From contig JAICPP010000050.1 of NCBI GenBank assembly GCA_025929805.1, positions 1 through 16,227 on the forward strand: a stretch of 16,227 nucleotides of DNA. Reading direction: 5' to 3'. Positions within the stretch are counted from its first letter, which is position 1; each line of letters begins with the position of its first letter. A program made the position numbers and the translations under genes. This DNA comes from Gemmatimonadales bacterium (lineage in GTDB: Bacteria > Gemmatimonadota > Gemmatimonadetes > Gemmatimonadales > GWC2-71-9). Shown here one piece after another: positions 7,367 to 12,209 of this stretch. The notes beneath the pieces are model-generated. The model did no database searches. It was not told where the DNA came from and saw only the letters and a list, made by a program, of their open reading frames with translations.

Positions 7367-7678
7367 ATGGGCAGTCGCGAAATTCGGTTAGACGAGCTGG
7401 TGGGACGAGTGGTGCGGAGCGCGGCGGGGCGGCCCATCGGCCGGATCGAGGACGTGCGCGCCCGCCCGGACGGAGACGACTACGTGGTGCATGAGATTCT
7501 TATCAGAGACCTGGGCAGAATGCCTCAGATACTGAGGCTTGCTGCTCAGCTGCCGACCCTTCGGGCGCTGGGGCTGCTCCGACATCCTCGTCTTCGCGCT
7601 GTGCCATGGAGCTGGCTCGACCTGACCGATCCGGAACGGCCTCGCTTCAAGCATGCTGTTCCGAATCAGGAGCCCTGA
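7367..7678 (+). CDS. PRC-barrel-like protein 2
   Basis: A 103-residue soluble protein with the same opening plan as its upstream neighbour: IRLDELVGRVVRSAAGRPIGRIEDVRAR, again strand, Gly-Arg/Lys-hydrophobic turn, strand. This is followed by DDYVVHEILI, a leucine-rich helix, and a closing strand (LRAVPWSWLDL) that resembles the last PRC-barrel strand. The two probably arose by tandem duplication and then diverged, and may work as a pair. It starts three bases after the previous stop, with the junction TGATTCATG that also occurs between the permease and the lipoprotein genes. The next gene starts on the base after its own stop. Confidence 0.76.
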   Translation: MGSREIRLDELVGRVVRSAAGRPIGRIEDVRARPDGDDYVVHEILIRDLGRMPQILRLAAQLPTLRALGLLRHPRLRAVPWSWLDLTDPERPRFKHAVPNQEP

Positions 7679-8578
7679 ATGGCGGAGAAAGAACCCGAGT
7701 CTGGCACTCGACTCACTGCGCTCGAGATCCACGAGAACATCCTGGAGCCGGGTGAGAAGGAGATCGAGCGGCCTGCCGCCGCGCTCCTTCTCTCTGCGCT
7801 TGCCGCGGGACTCGTTATCGGCTTCAGCTTTCTGGCCAGCGCATTCGCATCCGAGCTGGTCTCTCCGGAGCACCGACGAGCCGCCGCTGCGGCTGCCTAT
7901 CCGCTGGGCTTCATCTTCGTGATCATGGCCCGGAGCGAGCTGTTCACGGAGAACACGCTGGTGCCGGTCGTTCCATTCCTCGAGCATCGGGACTGGGATC
8001 GGTTCGTCAAGCTGGTGCGGATTTGGGTACTCCTGCTCTTGGGCAACCTGGTGGGGGCTCTGATATTCGGCTGGGCCTTGGCGGATACCCCCATGGTCGA
8101 GCCGACACTCCGTCCAGCGCTCGACCGGCTGGCCACTGAAGCCACCTCCGGCGGCTTCACTCACGTGTTTTACGCCGGCATCTTCGCCGGCTGGCTCATG
8201 GCCCTGCTGGCCTGGCTTCTGGCCTCTACCCACTCGACCGGCGCGCAGATTGCGCTCATCTGGCTCTGCACCTTTCCCATCTCCGCGCTGCACTTTCGCC
8301 ATTCCATTGCAGGCTCGATCGAGGCGTTCTATCTCGCCATGGCAGGCCAGGCCTCGTGGGGTGCGATGATCGGTGGGTTCGTAGTTCCGTCGGTGCTGGG
8401 GAATGCCGTTGGCGGTGTACTGCTGGTTGCGCTACTCAACTATGGCCAGGTGGCCGCAGAGAAGGAGACGGGCGGACAGGCGGACAGAGCTCGCCCTGAG
8501 CGCAGCGAAGGGCAGGCAGGAGGACCGTCAAAGATCCAGAAGGAAGAGGAAGAGAAGGTGGATCTCAACGCCTGGTAG
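7679..8578 (+). CDS. Formate/nitrite transporter (FNT) family channel, YfdC-like
   Basis: A 299-residue membrane protein of the FNT family, pentameric channels for formate, nitrite, hydrosulfide or lactate. Six helices fit residues 33-257. Family marks are ARSELFTENTL after helix 2 and the central histidine in HFRHSIAGS (His208). The His-x-Ile-Ala-Gly-Ser form, with Arg before the His, points to the YfdC-type branch, whose substrate is unknown, rather than to FocA or NirC, which have Glu-His-Ser-Ile-Ala-Asn. The start has a good ribosome site (AGGAG, six bases before ATG) and lies on the base after the previous stop. The last 40 residues are hydrophilic and repeat-like (GGQADRARPERSEGQAGG) and seem to be read-through of dispersed repeat DNA. 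This is the last gene of the long run. Confidence 0.92.
   Translation: MAEKEPESGTRLTALEIHENILEPGEKEIERPAAALLLSALAAGLVIGFSFLASAFASELVSPEHRRAAAAAAYPLGFIFVIMARSELFTENTLVPVVPFLEHRDWDRFVKLVRIWVLLLLGNLVGALIFGWALADTPMVEPTLRPALDRLATEATSGGFTHVFYAGIFAGWLMALLAWLLASTHSTGAQIALIWLCTFPISALHFRHSIAGSIEAFYLAMAGQASWGAMIGGFVVPSVLGNAVGGVLLVALLNYGQVAAEKETGGQADRARPERSEGQAGGPSKIQKEEEEKVDLNAW
8466..8516 (+). repeat. Compound dispersed repeat inside the FNT 3' end
   Basis: Two repeat types meet here. GGCGGACAGGCGGACAG is a short tandem repeat of GGCGGACA. GCCCTGAGCGCAGCGAAGGGC has short inverted ends (GCCCT/AGGGC) and codes for the RPERSEG peptide that is often seen at gene ends in environmental bacterial genomes. 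Both are in frame and form part of the FNT tail. A degenerate reverse copy of the first type lies about 150 bases downstream. Confidence 0.65.
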
Positions 8579-8605
8579 CGGCGGCGCTTCTCCTCTCTTA
8601 GCCCC

Positions 8606-8640
8606 GTCCGCCCGCCCGTCACTCCGCCTGTCCACCCGCG
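8606..8640 (-). repeat. Reverse copy of the GGCGGACA repeat in the gap between convergent genes
   Basis: The spacer between the FNT stop and the DUF937 stop contains CCGTCCGCCCGCCCGTC and CCGCCTGTCCACCCGC. The second shares an 11-base match (GGACAGGCGGA in reverse complement) with the repeat inside the FNT 3' end. No T-rich intrinsic terminator is seen in the 65-base spacer. Confidence 0.45.
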
Positions 8641-8643
8641 CTC

Positions 8644-9225
8644 CTACTTCCGGAACGCCCTGCCCAGCATCCCCCCGACGTCGTCCATCACCGACCCGTC
8701 GTTGTCGCGATCGAGAAAGCGGCTCAGCGCGCCCATCACTCCAGGGGCGGATTCCTTCAGCTGCTCATTTTCGCTGGTCACCAGAGTCGCAAGTCCTTCC
8801 TCATCGAGCTGGTTCTCCCGCTTGGCCCGGCCCAGCGCGCCCATGACCAGCGGCGCCAGCATGGTGAGTAGCTGGGCAGTCTTACCGGCGTCCAGACCGG
8901 TGGCCCGACTCAGGCCATTCTCCACGGTCTGCTGTTTTCCGCCGAGCACATGACGCAGGATGCCGGCGCCAGGTCCGTTCTCAGCGTGGTTGAGGAAACC
9001 CGACACATCGTCGAGGATGCTGCCATCGTGATCCTTGGACACTGCACGGGCCAGGGACTGGGCTTGATCTCGGTTTCCTGCGTTGCGCGCGACGGCGCTG
9101 AGCAGGAGCGGCAGGGCCGCGTCGATGGCGTTGCTGGTAGTGCCCGGGTCGGCCCCGAGCTTCTGGCTGATCTGGTTGACGGTCTGGCCGCCGAGCTGTT
9201 GCTGAAGGAGTTGGAGAAGGGACAT
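8644..9225 (-). CDS. DUF937 (YidB-like) protein with two acidic loops
   Basis: A 193-residue soluble, mainly helical protein of the DUF937 family, function unknown. It opens with MSLLQLLQQQLGGQTVNQIS, followed by IDAALPLLLSAVARNA, and later repeats a related block (TMLAPLVMGALGRAK), so the helical unit is duplicated. Two similar acidic loops, VSKDHDGSILDDV and LDRDNDGSVMDDV, look like the DxDxDG half of EF-hand or dockerin calcium loops but lack the final Glu. The ATG at 9225 is preferred over an upstream in-frame ATG at 9273, because the extra 16 residues are read from repeat-like DNA and the family starts at MSLL. A weak GAGG lies ahead of it. It is convergent with the FNT gene and divergent from the exporter gene. 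Confidence 0.88.
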   Translation of the reverse strand: MSLLQLLQQQLGGQTVNQISQKLGADPGTTSNAIDAALPLLLSAVARNAGNRDQAQSLARAVSKDHDGSILDDVSGFLNHAENGPGAGILRHVLGGKQQTVENGLSRATGLDAGKTAQLLTMLAPLVMGALGRAKRENQLDEEGLATLVTSENEQLKESAPGVMGALSRFLDRDNDGSVMDDVGGMLGRAFRK

Positions 9226-9241
9226 GGGGGCTTGCCTCTGG

Positions 9242-9270
9242 TTGGAGTGGCGAGTGGCGAGTCGAAGAAT
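9242..9270 (+). repeat. GAGTC-type intergenic repeat
   Basis: The 95-base divergent spacer holds TGGCGAGTGGCGAGTCGAAG, a tandem GGCGAGT motif. The 13-mer GCGAGTCGAAGAA at 9257-9269 recurs in reverse complement at 14975-14987 in the spacer before sdhA, so both belong to one dispersed family. I see no convincing promoter pair in this spacer, although one is expected for each divergent gene. Confidence 0.55.
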
Positions 9271-9320
9271 CAACTGGTGGTTAGCCTAGCAGACTGCGAT
9301 CAAAATGGATAGGCTCCCAC

Positions 9321-10190
9321 ATGCTCCCACGCTCGGCGGCCCGCTTCCAGCTCCTGGCGGCAGCCCTGCTGTTTTCCACCGGAGGCGCGGCGATCAAGGC
9401 CGCCGAGTTCGATGGCTGGCAGATCGCGAGCTTTCGATCGGGGATAGCAGCGGTGGCGCTCTGGCTGATGACTCGATCCGCCCGCAGGGGGTGGACCTGG
9501 CAGGCAGTCATCGTCGGAATCGCATATGCTGGATGTCTTACGCTCTTCGTACTGGCCAACCGGCTCACCACTGCCGCCAACACCATTTTCCTCCAATCGA
9601 CCGCCCCGCTCTACCTGCTCTTGCTCGCTCCCTGGCTGCTCAAGGAGCCGGTTCGGCGGGAAGACCTCGGCTTCATGCTGGCTGTCGGCGTTGGACTGGC
9701 GCTCTTCTTCGTGGGGGTCGAGCAACCGGCCGCAACGGCGCCGGATCCGGAGCGAGGCAACCTGCTCGCGCTGGGCAGCGGCTTCTGCTGGGCCCTGGCG
9801 GTGTGTGGGCTTCGCTGGCTCGGGGCTGGTAAGGGGCGAGGCTCCCCGGCGGCGGCAGTCGTCTCGGGGAATCTCACTGCATTCCTGGTGGGGCTTCCCC
9901 TGGCGCTTCCAGTCGGCTCTCACTCGCTGGACGACTGGGCCATGATCGGTTATCTCGGTGTCTTTCAGATCGCGCTGGCCTACGTTTTCGTGACCAATGC
10001 CATTCAGCTCATTCCGGCCCTGGAGGCCTCAGTGATCCTGTTGCTCGAGCCGGTCCTCAATCCCGTGTGGGCCTGGGTGGTACAGCGCGAGACGCCCGGG
10101 GCCTGGGCTCTACTCGGTGGCGCGATCATTCTGGGGGCCACCACCTACAAGAGCTGGGCGGAGAGCCGGGTCGCCGCCCCGGTCACTTAA
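9321..10190 (+). CDS. EamA/DMT-superfamily exporter
   Basis: A 289-residue membrane protein with ten predicted helices in two EamA repeats (about 10-140 and 150-282). It belongs to the drug/metabolite transporter superfamily, whose members export amino acids and other metabolites; the substrate cannot be told from sequence. Family features are the opening LLAAALLFSTGGAAIKAAEF, the ASFRSGIAAVALW motif after helix 2, LQSTAPLYLLLLAPWLLKEP in the first half, and the matching SVILLLEPVLNPVWAW in the second. The ATG at 9321 follows a weak ribosome site. The stop lies one base before the class IV aminotransferase start, so the two are probably co-transcribed. Confidence 0.9.
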   Translation: MLPRSAARFQLLAAALLFSTGGAAIKAAEFDGWQIASFRSGIAAVALWLMTRSARRGWTWQAVIVGIAYAGCLTLFVLANRLTTAANTIFLQSTAPLYLLLLAPWLLKEPVRREDLGFMLAVGVGLALFFVGVEQPAATAPDPERGNLLALGSGFCWALAVCGLRWLGAGKGRGSPAAAVVSGNLTAFLVGLPLALPVGSHSLDDWAMIGYLGVFQIALAYVFVTNAIQLIPALEASVILLLEPVLNPVWAWVVQRETPGAWALLGGAIILGATTYKSWAESRVAAPVT

Positions 10191-10191
10191 A

Positions 10192-10836
10192 ATGCGCCAT
10201 CCTCCGCCGGCTCTGATCGAGACCATCAGGATACGGAACGGGGCGGCTCCGCTCTGGTATCTCCATCTCCGCCGCCTGGCAGTGAGCTGTAAGGCTCTCG
10301 GCATACCGCTGCCGGGCGAGCTGCCTCCCCCGGAAGGTGGTCCGGACCGGATTCACCGGATCCAAGTGGGCATGCGAGGTGTTCAGGTAAGTGAGCGGCT
10401 GGTGGAGTCGACGGAGCCGGTGAAGCTCATCATCTCCCGGGTGGCTCACCACTCCTACCCTCACAAGACCACCGATCGAGCCCAGTTCGAGCGGGCCTTG
10501 GACACCGCCCGCGGAGCGGAGGCCGATGACGCCCTGCTGCTCACGCCAGGAGGGTTCGTGGCGGAAACGGCGATCTGTAGCGTGCTCTGGTGGGAGGATG
10601 GAAGGCTCTGCGGACCAGCCTTCGACCTGGGCGTGCTGCCCGGGGTGGGGCGAGCGCGACTGACCGAGCTGGTGGGGCAGGTGGAGGCGCGGCACTCGAG
10701 CTGGAAGGACATTCAGGAGCGGTCCCCGTTCCTGGTAAACTCCGTTCGGGGAGTGGTGAAAATCGGTTCCGTTCAGGGCGAATCGGTGCGGCCCACGAGG
10801 GAAACAGACGCACTCGCTGCTCGTTTCTGGCCTTGA
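10192..10836 (+). CDS. pabC: Class IV PLP-dependent aminotransferase fold protein, aminodeoxychorismate lyase-like
   Basis: A 214-residue fold-type IV PLP enzyme. The best guess is 4-amino-4-deoxychorismate lyase, which forms 4-aminobenzoate for folate. Motifs in order are IETIRI and LHLRRLAVSCKALG at the N-terminus, HKTTDR with the likely PLP lysine (Lys92), GFVAETAICSV (Glu125), GVLPGVGRARL for phosphate binding, and LVNSVRGV (Asn183), which is typical for PabC. It is shorter than E. coli PabC (about 270). Branched-chain or D-amino-acid aminotransferase activity cannot be excluded. The ATG at 10192 is one base after the exporter stop; the frame is open further upstream only over that gene. 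No pabA or pabB is adjacent. The TGA at 10834 falls inside a putative promoter for the tRNA cluster. Confidence 0.85.
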   Translation: MRHPPPALIETIRIRNGAAPLWYLHLRRLAVSCKALGIPLPGELPPPEGGPDRIHRIQVGMRGVQVSERLVESTEPVKLIISRVAHHSYPHKTTDRAQFERALDTARGAEADDALLLTPGGFVAETAICSVLWWEDGRLCGPAFDLGVLPGVGRARLTELVGQVEARHSSWKDIQERSPFLVNSVRGVVKIGSVQGESVRPTRETDALAARFWP

Positions 10837-10862
10837 CCCGTCCGTCGTGCGCACGGTATTTT
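10833..10862 (+). promoter_or_regulatory. Putative sigma-70-type promoter of the tRNA cluster
   Basis: TTGACC (10833-10838) and TATTTT (10857-10862) are separated by 18 bases, and the first tRNA begins about 35 bases after the -10 box. The -35 box overlaps the stop codon of the aminotransferase gene. This is a pattern match only. Confidence 0.5.
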
Positions 10863-10896
10863 CCCGGGCTTGCACGGGATGTAGCTGGCCCGCCGT

Positions 10897-10971
10897 GGTG
10901 GTTGTAGCTCAATCGGTTAGAGCGCCGGACTGTGGCTCCGGAGGTTGCGGGTTCGATTCCCGTCAGCCACC
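10897..10971 (+). tRNA. tRNA-His(GTG)
   Basis: A complete cloverleaf. Acceptor GTGGTTG (10898-10904) pairs with CAGCCAC (10964-10970). Anticodon GTG is at 10932-10934 between CCGGA and TCCGG, and TTCGATT is in the T loop. The G at 10897 and C at 10971 fit the extra G-1:C73 pair that marks tRNA-His. The 3' CCA is not encoded. Confidence 0.96.
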
Positions 10972-10974
10972 CTG

Positions 10975-11041
10975 AGGAGTCGGGGTTGGGATTTGGAGAA
11001 GGATGGAGCTGGAGACCGACGGGTCTCGACGCCAGACTCCT
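10975..11041 (+). other. Structured spacer between tRNA-His and tRNA-Trp
   Basis: An 82-base spacer is framed by the inverted pair AGGAGTC (10975-10981) and GACTCCT (11035-11041), with a perfect six-pair hairpin GAGACC/GGTCTC (11012-11027, loop GACG) inside. No T-run follows, so this is not a clear terminator. A processing site for the polycistronic tRNA precursor is possible. Confidence 0.4.
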
Positions 11042-11053
11042 GATCCGCAGCAG

Positions 11054-11126
11054 AGGTCCGTAGCTCAAGTGGTAGAGCACCGGTCTCCAAAACCGGGGGT
11101 TGCAGGTTCGAGTCCTGCCGGGCCTG
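11054..11126 (+). tRNA. tRNA-Trp(CCA)
   Basis: Acceptor AGGTCCG (11054-11060) pairs with CGGGCCT (11119-11125). Anticodon CCA is at 11087-11089 between CCGGT and ACCGG, and the discriminator is G, as is usual for bacterial tRNA-Trp. No 3' CCA is encoded; the next tRNA begins after only three bases (TGT). Confidence 0.96.
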
Positions 11127-11129
11127 TGT

Positions 11130-11202
11130 GGCGCTATCGTCTAGGGGACTAGGACGGGGCCCTCTCAAGGCCCAAACACGGGTTCGAATCCCGTTAGCGC
11201 TA
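11130..11202 (+). tRNA. tRNA-Glu(CTC)
   Basis: Acceptor GGCGCTA (11130-11136) pairs with TAGCGCT (11195-11201). Anticodon CTC is at 11164-11166 between GGGCC and GGCCC, and the discriminator is A. The cloverleaf and the CGTCTAG D-arm are typical for tRNA-Glu. No CCA is encoded. Confidence 0.95.
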
Positions 11203-11215
11203 CTTGCAGGGAGAG

Positions 11216-11287
11216 GGCCCCATCGTCTATCGGTTAGGACGCGACCCTTTCAAGGTCGAGAGAGGGGTTCGACTCCCCTTGGGGCTA
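11216..11287 (+). tRNA. tRNA-Glu(TTC)
   Basis: Acceptor GGCCCCA (11216-11222) pairs with TGGGGCT (11280-11286). Anticodon TTC is at 11249-11251 between CGACC and GGTCG, and the discriminator is A. With its neighbour it covers both Glu codons. No CCA is encoded; three bases (TGG) separate it from tRNA-Lys. Confidence 0.95.
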
Positions 11288-11290
11288 TGG

Positions 11291-11363
11291 GCGCCGCTAG
11301 CTCAATTGGCAGAGCAAGTGACTCTTAATCACTAGGTTGTAGGTTCGATTCCTACGCGGCGCA
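11291..11363 (+). tRNA. tRNA-Lys(CTT)
   Basis: Acceptor GCGCCGC (11291-11297) pairs with GCGGCGC (11356-11362). Anticodon CTT is at 11324-11326 between AGTGA and TCACT, and the discriminator is A. No CCA is encoded. This is the last tRNA before the terminator. Confidence 0.96.
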
Positions 11364-11380
11364 TGGCAAAAGCCAATTCC

Positions 11381-11406
11381 GGGCTCCTTCGAGGGGCCCC
11401 TTTTAT
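11381..11406 (+). terminator. Intrinsic terminator of the tRNA cluster
   Basis: GGGCTCCT (11381-11388) pairs with AGGGGCCC (11392-11399), with one G-T wobble, around the loop TCG. C and TTTTATT follow. It lies 17 bases after tRNA-Lys. The T-tract contains, on the other strand, the TAA stop codon of the convergent sigma factor gene. Confidence 0.8.
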
Positions 11407-11986
11407 TGTGCGCAACGGCAATCCAGGCACCCGTGCGTAAGGCAGGTCCCGCAGCTTCGAGCCAGTTGTCGGTGGAGCGCCTGGCGGGCCCGATGCAGCC
11501 GGACGCCGGCATTACTGGCGCTGATCCCAGCTTTCTCGCCGTAACCCCGCACACTCATCCCCTCGATATCCACCCGCCGAAGAGCCTCTGCGTAGGCCGG
11601 CTTGAGTGTATCCAGCAGGGGTAAGACGCAGGCGCACACCGCCGCCTCGAGCTCCTCATCCACTGGGGAGGCCTCATCCGATTCGGCAGTGATCCGGTCG
11701 AGCGCCCGACGCTGGGTGTCCTGCCGGCGATAATGGTCGATGATGGCGTTCCGGAGCACCCGATAAAACCAGGCGAGGATCGAGCCGGTATGATGAATCG
11801 TGCCCGCGCGATGGAGGCTTCGAACAAATGCTTCCTGGAGGATGTCCTCGGCCACCTCGCGAGATCCCACCCGGCGCTGCACGAAGTCGAGAAACGGTCA
11901 TGGCTCTCGAGCAGGACCCGGAGCACCTCGCTATTCCCCGGGTCCAGCACGGCGGCCTCCGCCGTGCCCCTCTTACTCCGATCCAT
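11403..11986 (-). CDS. ECF sigma factor with Cys-rich C-terminal tail; frame broken near 11891
   Basis: A region 2/region 4 sigma factor of about 194 residues if repaired. Region 2 shows VAEDILQEAFVRSL and LAWFYRVLRNAIIDHYRR. Region 4 shows LLDTLKPAYAEALRRVDIEG followed by the helix-turn-helix SVRGYGEKAGISASNAGVRL. The tail CGTCLTHGCLDCRC has five Cys and a His and should bind zinc or sense redox or metal. The start at 11986 (MDRSKRGT) reads to ESHDRF in one frame; LDFVQRRV then continues in the next frame back. One base is missing near 11891, or a -1 shift is used. Without repair, a GTG at 11882 gives a 159-residue protein lacking the region 2 start. The gene lies 20 bases after a Cys-rich peptide gene. 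Its TAA lies in the T-tract of the tRNA terminator. No anti-sigma gene adjoins it. Confidence 0.82.
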
Positions 11987-12006
11987 GGAGTGGAGAATAC
12001 TGCCCT

Positions 12007-12147
12007 TTACTCGCAACCACAGCCGCAGGCGCAGCCCTGGGTCTCACAGGGACACTCCGCGCCGCAGGCGCACTGACAGCCGCAGGGACAGCCTTGATTC
12101 GTTTCGTTCCGGTCTTGCATCGTCTCCTCCTGGTGTGAGAATTCCAT
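12007..12147 (-). CDS. Very small Cys-rich, metallothionein-like peptide
   Basis: A 46-residue peptide from ATG 12147, or 37 residues from the in-frame ATG 12120. The C-terminal 27 residues hold eleven Cys, mostly as Cys-x-Cys with Gly, Ala, Pro or Gln between (GCPCGCQCACGAECPC, then GCACGCGC), ending in Glu. There are no aromatic residues in this part. That composition is what metallothioneins use to bind Zn, Cu or Cd in thiolate clusters, but it does not match the bacterial SmtA/BmtA pattern I know. Both starts have a strong AGGAGG site five bases upstream. The stop lies 20 bases before the sigma factor ATG, so the two form one unit. Metal buffering or acting as a metal-dependent partner of the sigma factor are inferences. 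Confidence 0.7.
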   Translation of the reverse strand: MEFSHQEETMQDRNETNQGCPCGCQCACGAECPCETQGCACGCGCE

Positions 12148-12150
12148 CAT

Positions 12151-12209
12151 TTCCTCCTCTCACTCATGCTGACGCGGGAGCCTCGAGATCATTACACTAC
12201 GACGGTAGG
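12151..12209. promoter_or_regulatory. Divergent spacer between the Cys-rich peptide/sigma unit and the sulfatase gene
   Basis: Only about 60 bases separate the two divergent starts, so promoters for both must overlap each other or the coding regions. On the minus strand a TGTAAT box (complement of ATTACA near 12191) could serve as -10, but no good -35 is seen. The AGGAGG ribosome site of the peptide gene lies at its end (12153-12158, complement CCTCCT). Confidence 0.35.

Noticed and set aside
7388..8302. A 304-codon minus-strand frame opposite the PRC2 and FNT genes
   Set aside because: Its product is Gln/Glu/Gly-rich with no motif, and it lies opposite two supported genes.
11733..12209. Upstream extension of the sulfatase to a start at 11733
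   Set aside because: The extension runs over the sigma factor and Cys-rich peptide genes on the other strand and would bury the signal peptide 159 residues inside the protein.
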